64,000 bases of DNA from Bacteroidota bacterium (GCA_016722565.1 JADKIU010000002.1:496001-560000); one strand, 5' to 3'; numbered from the stretch's first letter, positions 17,392-26,908 are shown. Numbers and translations are program-made. The notes: a model not told the origin generated them from the sequence alone.

Positions 17392-18632
17392 TCACTCAAA
17401 CTATAAATCACCAAACCACTTCTCATCTTTGGTTCTACCCAAGTGGTTTTCGGTGGCATAATGTTATTTGTATCCGCAATGTGTTTCAATTGCTCCATTT
17501 CCACAGGATATAGGCCAAATGCTACTTTGAAATTCCATTTATCTACCTGGTGTTTCAATTCCTTCATTCCTTTTATTCCAGAAACAAATCCAATTCGTTT
17601 ATCTGTTTTTAAATCGTGAACATCCAGAATAGGAGAGAGGATGTGTTCGGTTAAGATGGATGCATCCAAGCTTCCAACAGGTTCTTCGTTGTGAATGATT
17701 TCTTTTTTTGCATCTAAGGAATACCATTTCCCTTCCAGATACATACTGAAATTATGCTTTTTCGAAGGTTTGTACAATTCTTCTTTTTCTACAATGATAA
17801 ACTTTTCGGAAAGTTTTTTCAAAAAATCGGCAACCGATAAATCATTGATATCACGCACAACACGATTAAAATCAAAAATCTTCAATTGTGTTTCTGGAAA
17901 GAAAACTCCTAAATAATAATTATAGGGTTCTTTGCCCGTATATCCTGGATTTTTTGCTCTACGGGATTTTCCTAGCAATCCGGAGGAAGCCGAACGATGA
18001 TGACCATCTGCAATATATACTGCAGGTATTTTAGAAAAACGCTCTTGAATCGTTGAAACAGTCGCTGCATCATTTACCAACCACAATTTATGTCTTACTC
18101 TATCGGTTGTTGTAAAATCATAAACTGGTTCTGCCTGAATTGATTTAGCTGTTATTTCGTCAATCACTTGATCATTGGGGTAGCTGAACAAAACAGGTTC
18201 TGCATTAAAATCACACACTTCCAAATAATGCATGAGTTTTTCTTCTCTATCTGTTAATGTTTGTTCGTGTATTTTAATCACTCCGTTAAAATAATCATCG
18301 ATGCTGGAACAACCGATGATTCCGGTATATACATTGCCATCCTTCAGTTGTTGATAGATGTAATACGTTGGTTTATCATCCGTCACAAAAACTTCTTCTT
18401 CAACAAATTTTAGGTATTTTGCTTTTGCTTTTTGCAAACGTTCAATCGAACCCGGCTTTGATTTTTTACCATCGCTGTAATCCGGACTAATCACATGTAA
18501 AAATGAGAAAGGATTACTTGCCAGTTTGTCGTGCAATTCAGCCGTATTGTAGCCGTCTACAGAACGGGATGCAACTAAATGAACTTTATCTCGAGAAGGA
18601 CGGATGCCTTTAAAAGGAATGATATTCGCCAT
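17388..18632 (-). CDS. DUF1015 family protein
   Basis: This 414-residue cytoplasmic protein starts with the family signature MANIIPFKGIRPSRDKV and includes SYPNDQVIDE, a YIADGHHRSASS motif, and the C-terminal GLVIYSLSE. The function of DUF1015 is not established. In this phylum it commonly sits beside serine-biosynthesis genes, as it does here (serA stop is 2 bases upstream, yggS overlaps downstream). A role linked to serine or PLP metabolism is inference from context only. Confidence 0.85.
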   Translation of the reverse strand: MANIIPFKGIRPSRDKVHLVASRSVDGYNTAELHDKLASNPFSFLHVISPDYSDGKKSKPGSIERLQKAKAKYLKFVEEEVFVTDDKPTYYIYQQLKDGNVYTGIIGCSSIDDYFNGVIKIHEQTLTDREEKLMHYLEVCDFNAEPVLFSYPNDQVIDEITAKSIQAEPVYDFTTTDRVRHKLWLVNDAATVSTIQERFSKIPAVYIADGHHRSASSGLLGKSRRAKNPGYTGKEPYNYYLGVFFPETQLKIFDFNRVVRDINDLSVADFLKKLSEKFIIVEKEELYKPSKKHNFSMYLEGKWYSLDAKKEIIHNEEPVGSLDASILTEHILSPILDVHDLKTDKRIGFVSGIKGMKELKHQVDKWNFKVAFGLYPVEMEQLKHIADTNNIMPPKTTWVEPKMRSGLVIYSLSE

Positions 18633-18634
18633 TT

Positions 18635-19555
18635 CTATTTATTAACTTGGAATTTTGTGATACCGTTCTTGAAAAAATCAACTATTTGATTTGCAGCAGC
18701 CAATCCAGCATTAATATTGGCTTCAGATGTTTCTGCTCCTTGTTTTTTAGGAGTGCAATAGTATCTATTCTCAAACTTCAAAAGCTCTTCATGATTTCCC
18801 GGCATAATGTCGGAGATGTATTTAAAATCAGGTCTTTTTTCAAATACTTGTACTAATTCTGCTTCATTGATTACTTCTTTTCTTGCAGTATTAATTACTG
18901 TTGCACCTACAGGCATTTTCGACAATAATTCTAAATTAATTGAATTCTTTGTTTTTTCAGTTGCCGGAATGTTTAACGAGATGTAATGACAAGTACTATA
19001 CAATTCTTCAACAGAGTTCACACCTTTGATTCCGTCCTTTTCAATAACTTCTTTTGGAACAAAAGGATCGAATGCATACACGTCCATATCAAAACCTTTT
19101 GCAATGCGGGCTACGTTCTTTCCAACATTTCCATACGCATGAATACCAATTTTCTTTCCTTTTAATTCGGTTCCTGAAACGCCTTTAAAGTTTCCACGAG
19201 CCATAAACACAAGCATACCAAAGGTTAACTCAGCAACAGCATTTGAATTTTGTCCGGGTGTATTCATTGCCACAATTCCTTTTTCAGTAGCTGCAGCTAA
19301 GTCAATGTTATCGTACCCTGCTCCAGCACGCACAATCAGTTTTAATTTTTTACCTGCATCAATCACTTGTTTAGTCGCTTTATCACTTCTGATAATCATT
19401 GCATCAGCGTCTGCAACTGCTTTAAGAAGATCATCTGGATTTGTATAATTCTCTAACAGGCTAATTTCATAACCAGCGTCTGTAATTATTTTTTTTATTC
19501 CTTCAACAGCTGTTTTCGCAAAAGCCTTTTCTGTAGCAACTAATATTTTGGTCAT
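18635..19555 (-). CDS. serA: D-3-phosphoglycerate dehydrogenase, short Lys-type
   Basis: This enzyme oxidises 3-phosphoglycerate to 3-phosphohydroxypyruvate with NAD, the first step of serine synthesis. The 306-residue protein is the short form without ACT or ASB regulatory domains, so no feedback domain is present. Seen: AGAGYDNID, the NAD motif region GIHAYGNVGKNVA (first glycines altered from the usual GxGxxG), and catalytic Arg225 in NTARKEV. At the position of the catalytic His, the sequence is TPKKQGAETSEAN, with Lys270. This Lys replacement defines the type described for Entamoeba and Bacteroidetes enzymes. It heads the serA-DUF1015-yggS operon. Confidence 0.88.
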   Translation of the reverse strand: MTKILVATEKAFAKTAVEGIKKIITDAGYEISLLENYTNPDDLLKAVADADAMIIRSDKATKQVIDAGKKLKLIVRAGAGYDNIDLAAATEKGIVAMNTPGQNSNAVAELTFGMLVFMARGNFKGVSGTELKGKKIGIHAYGNVGKNVARIAKGFDMDVYAFDPFVPKEVIEKDGIKGVNSVEELYSTCHYISLNIPATEKTKNSINLELLSKMPVGATVINTARKEVINEAELVQVFEKRPDFKYISDIMPGNHEELLKFENRYYCTPKKQGAETSEANINAGLAAANQIVDFFKNGITKFQVNK

Positions 19556-19589
19556 AATTGGATGTTTAATTCAGTGTAAAAATAAGTTT

Positions 19590-20978
19590 TTATCGATTAA
19601 CTACCACATGAAATTTTAAGTCGTATCCCAAGCGTAATTCTTTATTTGTAAAATGACTCGTATCTGTTCCTATTTCGGTTGAATAAAGCATTCCGGGAGG
19701 AGGAAGCAGTGGTAATACAATCAATGTATCTGTATCGATCGTTTTATTCAAGGCTGTTATGTATTCTATTCTAGTGTCATTGGCTTTTGCATAATTGGAT
19801 GCAATGAAATATTGCGTGATTAAATGAAAACACATCAATGCAATTCCAAAAATCACAGTACCATTTTTTATAAAACCAAGTTGTTTTAGGTTGAATAGGC
19901 TTTTATAACCGGCATAAAAGAACAAAAGCGAACAATAAATAGCAAAAAGGAATGATACCAAAAACCAAATTCTTGGCGGTCCGGTTTCGACCATCACATA
20001 CGCTACAAGAAAAAAGAAAATGAATAATGTTACGGCAAAGAGTAAAGAGATTTTATAAAAAAACGATTTAAATGAAACATCCAAGTTCTTTATTTTAAAA
20101 GTGTTTAGAGCATCTCCTAAAAACAAAAAAGGAGTAGAGAACACAACGATATACATCAATTTGGATGGCAGATACAATGCTCCGAATTTCACAATCGATT
20201 TGGCTGTGATGTAAAATGAATTCCAAAACTGATGTTCGGGAAAAAGTCCGTCACGCAAATAATTACCTGGAGCTACTAAAAATAACAGAAAGGAGATGGC
20301 AAAAGCGACATACACAATCAACGTTCTTTGATGAATAACTAGAAACGATTTTATCGCTTTTAACTTCCGATATTGAAGCACAAGATAAGCCGTAAAAAAC
20401 AATCCAAAAATTGCCGAATATACTTCTGATGAACCACCAACATAGATAAAGCAAAGAATTGAAAAAAGAGTTGATAAAACTGATTTTTTAGAATTTGTTA
20501 GAAAAACCATTCCCCAAATAAAAGCAATAATGCTCCACATGTAGGAGCTTTGAGCGCAAAACCAAAACCACGATTCACCGATATCGACACTCAAAAAAAA
20601 CAGTAGGGCCGTAAAAGTAGCAGCAGCCATTATTTTATGAGAAATTGAAATTACAATCGATAGATGTATTGCGACATTTCGAATCAAATAATAAACGCCT
20701 ACAAAAACAAGCAGGGCAGAAGCAAAAGGAAAAAAAGCATAGAAAGCGTAATTGACATCAAATGCTTTATAAAAAATATCCATGGCAAAGGTAGCCGCAA
20801 ATCGACCGCACCATTCCATGTATTGAGATGTAACACCGGTAATAATTCCATGATTTCGAACATCCCAAATAAAATAAAAGTCATCGGTTGCTAATCGGTT
20901 ATAATAGCAGAGCATGAGCAACAAGCATCCGAATAGAGCAAGAAGAGAAGAGAGGAGAACCGTGTACTGTTTACTCAT
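19590..20978 (-). CDS. Polytopic membrane protein (DUF6056-like)
   Basis: This 462-residue protein has around eleven hydrophobic segments, with the conserved-looking N-terminal loop YYNRLATDDFYFIWDVRNHGI and MEWCGRFAATF between the first two. This layout resembles DUF6056 and, more distantly, GT-C glycosyltransferase-like membrane proteins, where acidic residues in the first loop matter. A C-terminal hydrophilic tail of about 60 residues follows. No donor or acceptor can be named. It is 34 bases upstream of serA on the same strand, but no functional link is evident. Confidence 0.7.
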   Translation of the reverse strand: MSKQYTVLLSSLLALFGCLLLMLCYYNRLATDDFYFIWDVRNHGIITGVTSQYMEWCGRFAATFAMDIFYKAFDVNYAFYAFFPFASALLVFVGVYYLIRNVAIHLSIVISISHKIMAAATFTALLFFLSVDIGESWFWFCAQSSYMWSIIAFIWGMVFLTNSKKSVLSTLFSILCFIYVGGSSEVYSAIFGLFFTAYLVLQYRKLKAIKSFLVIHQRTLIVYVAFAISFLLFLVAPGNYLRDGLFPEHQFWNSFYITAKSIVKFGALYLPSKLMYIVVFSTPFLFLGDALNTFKIKNLDVSFKSFFYKISLLFAVTLFIFFFLVAYVMVETGPPRIWFLVSFLFAIYCSLLFFYAGYKSLFNLKQLGFIKNGTVIFGIALMCFHLITQYFIASNYAKANDTRIEYITALNKTIDTDTLIVLPLLPPPGMLYSTEIGTDTSHFTNKELRLGYDLKFHVVVNR

Positions 20979-20992
20979 GAAGTAAAGCTAAT

Positions 20993-21031
20993 AAAAAAAG
21001 CTCCGCCCAGAATAATCTGGGCGGAGCTTTT
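20993..21031 (-). terminator. Strong intrinsic terminator
   Basis: A 12-bp perfect stem (GCTCCGCCCAGA and complement) with a 4-base loop, flanked by A7 and T5. It ends the leftward T9SS gene and insulates the membrane protein gene downstream. Confidence 0.9.
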
Positions 21032-21045
21032 TACAATTTATTAAT

Positions 21046-22263
21046 TTACTTTTGAGCGACTATCAGTTTTTTTGTAAAGGTATGTTCTCCTATCTGAAGT
21101 TGAATTAAATACATACCATTACTAATTCCTTCGGTATTCCATCGAAGCTCATTCTGTCCAGAAATCATATTTTTTTCGTCCACAATGGCTATTTTGTTGC
21201 CTAAAAGATCTACGACAGATACTTTGACCATCTCATCCTTCATTAACGAAAAACGAATGGTTGTTAAATCATTCACAGGGTTCGGAAAAATATCGAATGA
21301 ATTGTTTTCTAATGATTCGGATATGTCGGTATTGGAAGGATTGCACGAACAATCGATATAGGCATAACCAAAGTGTCCAGTTAATGTACAATCGCTCGTT
21401 TGAAACTGAATTGTCACTGTAGTTCCAACAAAAGAAGTTAGGTCAATAGTATCTGTTGTCCATTTCTTATAATAACCAACACTAAAACCAAACGAATCAT
21501 TAAAAGGTTTATAGGAAGTATCGCTTAATGCTGCTAAAGGAACGATTGAGTCAGAATAAATAAGAACATTAGAAGCATCGAATACTTTTATATCAAATCT
21601 TGGCTGTTCCGCTGGTGTATGTCCCGGTGGACTTTCTAGTACAACCGCATATTTATAAATGAAAGAAGTGTCTGCAGGAGAAACAATATATTGGTATCTC
21701 AAATACTCTGTTTCAGCTCCAATTTGGCTATTCCCCAGACAGGTAGAATATACTCCGCTACCCGGAGCTACCAAAGGGATTTCAGGTAATCCGCTAACAA
21801 TACTAATTGCATAAGGATCAAAACCAGTACCTGATGTAATTGTATGACGACTAGTAACAAATCCAGGAATCCATGTAGGTGGTGTCAAAGGCATTAAATC
21901 ACACATTCCAGTTGCAGCCATCCAATTTGTAAAATCGCCAGATTCAAAACCTGCATTATCACAAGGACCGGAAGAAACGTTTAGTGGGGCAAAAAAAAAT
22001 GTATTTGCATCAACTAAGCCTTTCTTCCTATTAATATAGTCTAATTTTTTATGTCGAATAATCGAATTGAATTCTGATTCAGGGATTCCTTTTTGTTTAA
22101 GTTCAAATAAGATGGCTTTTTCATTAAATCCACTGAGTAAAATTTCATCTTCATTCGTCAAGGTGTTAGTGTAGTTGGAATTAATTCTCTCTTGTCCGAG
22201 CAAGGTATTTGTAGAATTTAATAAAATGGTGAACACACCAACTAATGCTAATACTTTTTTCAT
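21046..22263 (-). CDS. T9SS type A sorting-domain protein
   Basis: This 405-residue exported protein has an N-terminal signal peptide (MKKVLALVGVFTILLNSTNTLLGQ). The middle (about 100-310) resembles a jellyroll or MAM-like carbohydrate-binding module (CDNAGFESGDFTNW... FQTSDCTLTGHFGYAYIDC). Residues from about 325 (FDIFPNPVNDLTTIRFSLMKDE... NGMYLIQLQIGEHTFTKKLIVAQK) form the type A sorting domain. It is probably a surface adhesin or carbohydrate-binding protein; no catalytic residues were identified. The same FESGDFTNW start of module and FGYAYIDC end recur in many Bacteroidota surface proteins. Confidence 0.85.
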   Translation of the reverse strand: MKKVLALVGVFTILLNSTNTLLGQERINSNYTNTLTNEDEILLSGFNEKAILFELKQKGIPESEFNSIIRHKKLDYINRKKGLVDANTFFFAPLNVSSGPCDNAGFESGDFTNWMAATGMCDLMPLTPPTWIPGFVTSRHTITSGTGFDPYAISIVSGLPEIPLVAPGSGVYSTCLGNSQIGAETEYLRYQYIVSPADTSFIYKYAVVLESPPGHTPAEQPRFDIKVFDASNVLIYSDSIVPLAALSDTSYKPFNDSFGFSVGYYKKWTTDTIDLTSFVGTTVTIQFQTSDCTLTGHFGYAYIDCSCNPSNTDISESLENNSFDIFPNPVNDLTTIRFSLMKDEMVKVSVVDLLGNKIAIVDEKNMISGQNELRWNTEGISNGMYLIQLQIGEHTFTKKLIVAQK

Positions 22264-22402
22264 CCGTTAATTGATTAATAGTTGCAATAATGCATTTTTA
22301 TAAAGTTAGCAATAAAACGGGCATTTGTGAACTTAAAATCATAATAATTGAATCATAAACGATGCAGATATCGATATTCCCGATTATGCTGTTCTAAAAC
22401 AA

Positions 22403-22432
22403 AAAAGGTCTCACATTTCTGTGAAACCTTTT
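22403..22432 (-). terminator. Terminator of the thrS-infC-rpmI-rplT operon
   Basis: AAAAGGT..CACA/TGTG..ACCTTTT hairpin after rplT, with a T-rich tail on the minus strand. Confidence 0.7.
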
Positions 22433-22456
22433 CTGTCGTAGCATTAAATATTAATT

Positions 22457-22801
22457 CTATTTTACTGATTCAACCACCGCTTTAAAAGCTTCTGGGTTGT
22501 TCATTGCTAAATCAGCTAAGACCTTACGGTTTAGGTCGATATTTTTAGCGTGTACTTTACCCATAAATTGTGAGTAAGACATTCCGTATGGACGAACACC
22601 AGCGTTGATACGTTGGATCCAGATTGCGCGGAAGTTACGTTTCTTTTGTTTTCTATCGCGGTAAGCGTAAGTTAAACCTTTTTCTAAAACGTTTTTAGCA
22701 ATTGTAAGAACGTTTTTTCTAGCTCCCCAATAACCTTTTGTTTGTTTTAATACTTTTTTTCTTCTGGCTCTTGAAGCCACCGAGTTAACCGATCTAGGCA
22801 T
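22457..22801 (-). CDS. rplT: 50S ribosomal protein L20
   Basis: This 114-residue basic protein matches L20 throughout ([60 protein letters not shown]). L20 binds 23S rRNA early in large-subunit assembly and in other bacteria represses its own operon. It is the last gene of the thrS-infC-rpmI-rplT cluster, 105 bases after rpmI, a gap long enough to hold a regulatory structure, though I could not define one. Confidence 0.97.
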   Translation of the reverse strand: MPRSVNSVASRARRKKVLKQTKGYWGARKNVLTIAKNVLEKGLTYAYRDRKQKKRNFRAIWIQRINAGVRPYGMSYSQFMGKVHAKNIDLNRKVLADLAMNNPEAFKAVVESVK

Positions 22802-22906
22802 GTTTTTTTGTTTTTTGGTTACAGCGTCCTGTTAAGGCACTTTTTGCTGGTTTCCTGGTTTATACTAATTGAACTGTGTTTCTTTTTAAAGTTTTCTAAT
22901 GGAAAA

Positions 22907-23107
22907 CTATTTTCCAATAGTCAACATTGCTTTTACGCGTGGCATATCTGTTTTATCAACGATAGTAGTTCCAGTTAAGGCACGTTTCGCTTTCGTTGTT
23001 TTTTTAGTCAAGATATGGCTTTTAAAAGCATGTTTTCTCTTCACTTTTCCTGTTCCAGTCATCGAAAATCTTTTTTTCGCTCCGGAATGCGTTTTCATTT
23101 TTGGCAT
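22907..23107 (-). CDS. rpmI: 50S ribosomal protein L35
   Basis: This 66-residue basic protein begins [36 protein letters not shown] in the L35 pattern. It lies 53 bases after infC and 105 bases before rplT, the conserved order in bacteria. Confidence 0.96.
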   Translation of the reverse strand: MPKMKTHSGAKKRFSMTGTGKVKRKHAFKSHILTKKTTKAKRALTGTTIVDKTDMPRVKAMLTIGK

Positions 23108-23160
23108 CGTACTGATTATTTATTTTAATTTATTGTTTGTTCTTTTTAATTTCCTTTTGT

Positions 23161-23814
23161 CTACTTTTTCTTAGGCGCAATCACCATAATCATTTTCTTT
23201 CCTTCTAACACAGGCATTTGCTCTGGTTTTCCGTACTCATCCAATTCGTTCACAAAGCGTAACAATAAAATTTCACCTTGTTCTTTAAATAAGATAGAGC
23301 GACCTTTGAAAAATACAAATGCTTTTACTTTTGAACCTTCTTGTAAAAACTTAATGGCATGATTCTTTTTAAAATTAAAATCGTGCTCATCTGTTTGAGG
23401 ACCGAAGCGAATTTCTTTGATAACTGTTTTAGCAGCTTTCGCTTTTAGTTCCTTTTGTTTTTTCTTTTGATCGTATAAAAATTTCTTATAATCTACTACT
23501 TTACAAACCGGTGGAACTGCTGTTGGAGAAATCTCAACTAAGTCTAATCCCGCTTCTCTCGCTATTTCTAACGCTTTTTCAATAGGATAAACGCCAGGCT
23601 CAATTCCTTCAAATACAACACGTACTTCTTTAGCTCTAATGCGTTCGTTGATCGCATGAAGCTCTTCTTTTCTTCTTTGTCCGCCTCTTCCAAAGCGTCT
23701 GTCAACGTTTGCCGCAGGAGCTGTTCCTGTTGCCGAAGTTCCCGGCTTTACAAATTTTCCTGGTGCAGGCTTATTAAATTTATTGCCTGAATTGTTGTTA
23801 AATGGAGCTGCTAT
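23161..23814 (-). CDS. infC: Translation initiation factor IF-3, ATA start codon
   Basis: IF-3 binds the 30S subunit, prevents subunit joining and checks start codon and initiator tRNA. The 217-residue frame reads without a break from an N-terminal Asn/Gly/Pro-rich extension into [65 protein letters not shown] and [16 protein letters not shown]. There is no in-frame ATG, GTG or TTG before the conserved body, and an in-frame stop lies 15 bases before the ATA. The start is ATA at 23814, 8 bases after a perfect AGGAGG, giving Met-Ala-Ala-Pro. In E. coli, infC starts at AUU and IF-3 represses its own synthesis by rejecting it; the same logic is inferred here. thrS ends 29 bases upstream. Confidence 0.93.
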   Translation of the reverse strand: MAAPFNNNSGNKFNKPAPGKFVKPGTSATGTAPAANVDRRFGRGGQRRKEELHAINERIRAKEVRVVFEGIEPGVYPIEKALEIAREAGLDLVEISPTAVPPVCKVVDYKKFLYDQKKKQKELKAKAAKTVIKEIRFGPQTDEHDFNFKKNHAIKFLQEGSKVKAFVFFKGRSILFKEQGEILLLRFVNELDEYGKPEQMPVLEGKKMIMVIAPKKK

Positions 23815-23822
23815 AGCTTGTT

Positions 23823-23828
23823 CCTCCT
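23823..23828 (-). promoter_or_regulatory. Perfect Shine-Dalgarno AGGAGG before infC
   Basis: AGGAGG on the minus strand ends 8 bases before the ATA start. The neighbouring genes (thrS, rpmI, rplT, gyrA) have A-rich leaders without such a motif, as usual in Bacteroidota. This site therefore identifies the infC start and may compensate for the weak codon. Confidence 0.8.
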
Positions 23829-23843
23829 AATTTTATTAATACT

Positions 23844-25782
23844 CTATTTATTAAATCTGTTTTCAATTTCGGTGTTGATAATCTTCGCAAACGCTTCTAA
23901 ATCAAAGGTTCCTAAATCACCATCGCCTTGTTTTCGAACTGCAACTTTGTTCTCCGCTTCTTCCTTTTCCCCTACAATCAGCATGTACGGCACTTTTTGC
24001 AATTCGGTATCTCGTATTTTCTTCCCTATTTTTTCGTTCCTGTCGTCTACGAGCCCGCGAATATCGTAATTTTTTAACAATTCTAAAACTTTTTTTGCGT
24101 AATCGTTGTATTTTTCACTGATTGGAAGCACAGCAACCTGGTCGGGAGTCAACCACAATGGGAATTTCCCGGCACAATGCTCTATCAAAACAGCGATAAA
24201 ACGCTCTAAAGACCCAAAAGGAGCACGGTGAATCATTACCGGACGGTGTTTTAGGTTATCACTACCGGTATATTCCAGCTCAAAACGCTCCGGAAGGTTA
24301 TAATCTACCTGAATTGTACCTAATTGCCATTTTACGACCGATAGCATCTTTGACCATAAAATCGAGTTTCGGGCCATAAAAAGCCGCTTCACCCAATTCA
24401 ACAACTGTTTTTAAGCCTTTTTCAGCTGCCGATTCAATGATAGCCGCTTCTGCCAACGCCCAATTTTCATCTGAACCGATGTATTTGGTTTTGTTTTCCG
24501 GATCACGCAACGAAATCTGTGCAGTATAATCCTTAAAATCTAAAGCGTTGAATACATACAACACCAAGTCAATTACTTTGCAAAACTCTTCTTTTACTTG
24601 GTCAGGGCGACAAAACAAATGGGCGTCATCTTGTGTAAATCCACGCACACGAGTTAAACCGTGTAATTCTCCGGCTTGCTCATAACGATAAACTGTTCCA
24701 AATTCGGCAAAACGAATAGGTAAGTCTTTGTAGGAGCGGGGAGAAGTTTTATAAATTTCGCAGTGATGCGGACAGTTCATTGGTTTTAAGAAAAACTCTT
24801 CTCCTTCGTGTGGAGTGCGGATGGGCTGAAATGAATCTGCTCCATATTTTTCGTAGTGACCGGATGTAATGTACAAATTTTTATTTCCAATGTGCGGAGT
24901 TGCAACAGGGAGATAACCGCTCTTCAATTGTTGCTTTTGCAAGAATTGAATCAAACGTTCGCGCAATGCAGCACCTTTTGGAAGCCACAATGGTAAACCC
25001 ATTCCAACTTTTTCAGAAAAAGCAAACAGCTCTAATTCTTTTCCTAGCTTCCGATGATCACGTTTTTTTGCTTCTTCTAACAGCACTAAATAATCTGCTA
25101 AATCCTTTTGTTTCGTAAATGTTATGGCATAAACGCGGGTTAACATTTTATTTTTTTCATCACCTCTCCAGTATGCTCCTGCAACATTCATCAGCTTTGC
25201 AGCTTTGATGAAGCTGGTGTTTGGAATATGTGGACCGCGACATAAATCGGTAAAATTTCCTTGCTGATAAAAAGTGATTTGTCCATCCTCCAAACCTTCT
25301 AACAGGTCGAGTTTATACTCATCATTTTTCTCTTTGAAGTATTTAATAGCATCCGCTTTTGACACTTCGGTACGCTTGAATTCATTCCCTAAACGGGCCA
25401 ATTCAAGCATTTTATCTTCGATTTTTTTGAAATCTTCTTGTGAAATGGTTTTTCCGCCAAGATCAATATCATAATAGAATCCATTGTCGATTGGAGGTCC
25501 AATTCCGAATTTCGTTCCAGGATAGATTGCTTCCAATGCTTCCGCCATCAAATGGGCAGAGGAGTGCCAAAGTGTTGATTTACCTTCCGCATCGTTCATG
25601 GTGAGTAACACCAATTTGGAATCCTGATGAATTGGTCGGGTAGCATCCCATACTTCGCCATTTACTTTGGCTGCTAAAACGTTTCTCGCTAAACCTTCGG
25701 AGATGGATAACGCAACTTGGTGCGCTGTAGTTCCTTTTTCGTATTCACGAATAGAACCATCGGGTAGTGTAATTTTAATCAT
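23844..25782 (-). CDS. thrS: Threonyl-tRNA synthetase, single-base frameshift
   Basis: ThrRS charges tRNA-Thr. Domains in order: TGS domain from [10 protein letters not shown] (residues 1-60), the editing domain with [11 protein letters not shown] and the C..H zinc-like site, the class II catalytic core with zinc ligands in [10 protein letters not shown] and [16 protein letters not shown], and the anticodon-binding domain from about residue 540 ([16 protein letters not shown]). The frame breaks at 24330-24333, where a run of four A (minus strand) should be three: AIGRK should continue as [17 protein letters not shown]. Removing one base restores 645 residues, the normal length. ThrRS is essential, so a sequence error is the best explanation. 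The start is ATG 25782, not the TTG further out. Confidence 0.92.
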
Positions 25783-25836
25783 TTTTTTTAGTTTGCCAAA
25801 CATCCAAACAAACGGACGCAGGAATTAATAAGGCTG

Positions 25837-25865
25837 CAAAGATAATTGATTCTATGATTAAACAA
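25837..25865 (-). promoter_or_regulatory. Promoter of the thrS-infC-rpmI-rplT operon
   Basis: Minus strand: TTG (25865-25863), 18 bases, then TATCTTTG (25844-25837), an exact TAnnTTTG. The leader to thrS is about 50 bases. No T-box or obvious attenuator is seen in it. Confidence 0.7.
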
Positions 25866-25917
25866 TGGAAAAATTTCAGATTGAAACAATATTCTTATCG
25901 ACAACCATTTAACAGTC

Positions 25918-25950
25918 ACGAGCGTCATTGCGAGGAACGAAGCAATCTCG
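25918..25950. repeat. Dispersed repeat (ATTGCGAGG...CGAAGCAAT type)
   Basis: The segment carries CGTCATTGCGAGGAACG followed by AAGCAATCT, with 5-bp inverted ends ATTGC/GCAAT. A nearly identical copy in the opposite orientation lies at 58145-58170. This repeat class is dispersed in intergenic regions of several bacterial phyla. It lies between the secreted-protein operon's end and the thrS promoter. Confidence 0.7.
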
Positions 25951-25960
25951 AAATAGGCGA

Positions 25961-26410
25961 TTATTTTCCCGTAAAGCCAATAAGCATCACCAAACAGGCT
26001 TTGTGTTCGACATCGGTATTGCTGGGAGGAATTTCATACACGATAGAGTAGGTGCCCGATTTTTCGAGCTCGATTGTCCAGTTTTTAACTGTACCACCCA
26101 CTATTTTTTCTCCGATTTTTTCGGAAGGATTGTTTTTATTGTAGATGGTGATTTTCACTTCTTCCTCGAATGTTGATGCACAAAAAAGCAACTGATATTT
26201 CTGATTCTTAAATGCAACAAACTCAATATTCATATCTTTATTAATGAGTTCAAAGGCAAATTCTTTCATAATAAAGCCATCGTATTTGTATGGCGGAAGA
26301 ATTTGAATTTTGTTCTCATCAATCAGCTGAGAAATTTTATATTGAGCAGAAACTGCATTGCTGGTGCAGGAAAAAATCAATAAAAAGAAAAAAACACGGA
26401 TTGATTTCAT
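25961..26410 (-). CDS. Small secreted protein, third of a tandem family
   Basis: This 149-residue protein has a signal peptide (MKSIRVFFFLLIFSCTSNAVSAQ). The mature part shares with its two upstream neighbours: PPYKYDGF, a strand-rich middle, YQLLFCASTFEEEVKITIYNK, a GTYSIVYEIPPS strand pair, and the end CLVMLIGFTGK. The pattern suggests a small beta-sandwich like bacterial pre-peptidase C-terminal domains, though I cannot assign a family. It starts 4 bases after its upstream neighbour's stop and is the last gene of that operon. Lipid attachment is not indicated. Function unknown. Confidence 0.75.
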   Translation of the reverse strand: MKSIRVFFFLLIFSCTSNAVSAQYKISQLIDENKIQILPPYKYDGFIMKEFAFELINKDMNIEFVAFKNQKYQLLFCASTFEEEVKITIYNKNNPSEKIGEKIVGGTVKNWTIELEKSGTYSIVYEIPPSNTDVEHKACLVMLIGFTGK

Positions 26411-26414
26411 ACGA

Positions 26415-26903
26415 TTAATCTACAATATCTTCTTGGCCGGTATAACCTATCAACAAAACTACACAGCCGGTTTTTACTTTTTCATTGATACTTTTTGGAA
26501 CATCGTATTCAATGTAATAATTTCCGGCTTTGGCAGGTTGAAACGACCAAAAATTATTGTCAATACCTTGTGAGTTCTCAAATACCTTCGTTCGTCCTTT
26601 TTTAACTCTATTGCTTTTATCGTAGATATTCATTTTTACAGGTTCATCAAAGCCGGAGGAGCAAAAAATCAACCGATATTTCATTCCCCGAAAAGCAGTA
26701 AACAAGACCTCTTGTTTTTTTGCTTTGTCGTCAAATGTAAATTCTGTAACCACATATGCATCATATTTGTATGGCTTGGGCACATTTGGCTTGCAGTTTT
26801 TCATGATCTGCTTGGCTTTGCATTGCCCAAAAATATTATGGTTAGTACACAGGAGTGCACTAACCATAATCAATAATGTAAAAAAGGATTTACTTTTTCT
26901 CAT
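26415..26903 (-). CDS. Small secreted protein, second of a tandem family
   Basis: This 162-residue protein has a signal peptide ending near NIFGQ, then PKPYKYDAYVVTEFTFDD, MKYRLIFCSSGFDEPVKMNIYDKS, NYYIEYDVPKS and GCVVLLIGYTGQE. It aligns over its whole mature length with the genes on either side, so the three arose by tandem duplication, and the paired cysteine positions (FCSSGF and GCVVLL) may form a disulfide in this member. Gaps to its neighbours are 5 and 4 bases. Function unknown. Confidence 0.75.
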   Translation of the reverse strand: MRKSKSFFTLLIMVSALLCTNHNIFGQCKAKQIMKNCKPNVPKPYKYDAYVVTEFTFDDKAKKQEVLFTAFRGMKYRLIFCSSGFDEPVKMNIYDKSNRVKKGRTKVFENSQGIDNNFWSFQPAKAGNYYIEYDVPKSINEKVKTGCVVLLIGYTGQEDIVD

Positions 26904-26908
26904 TTAAT

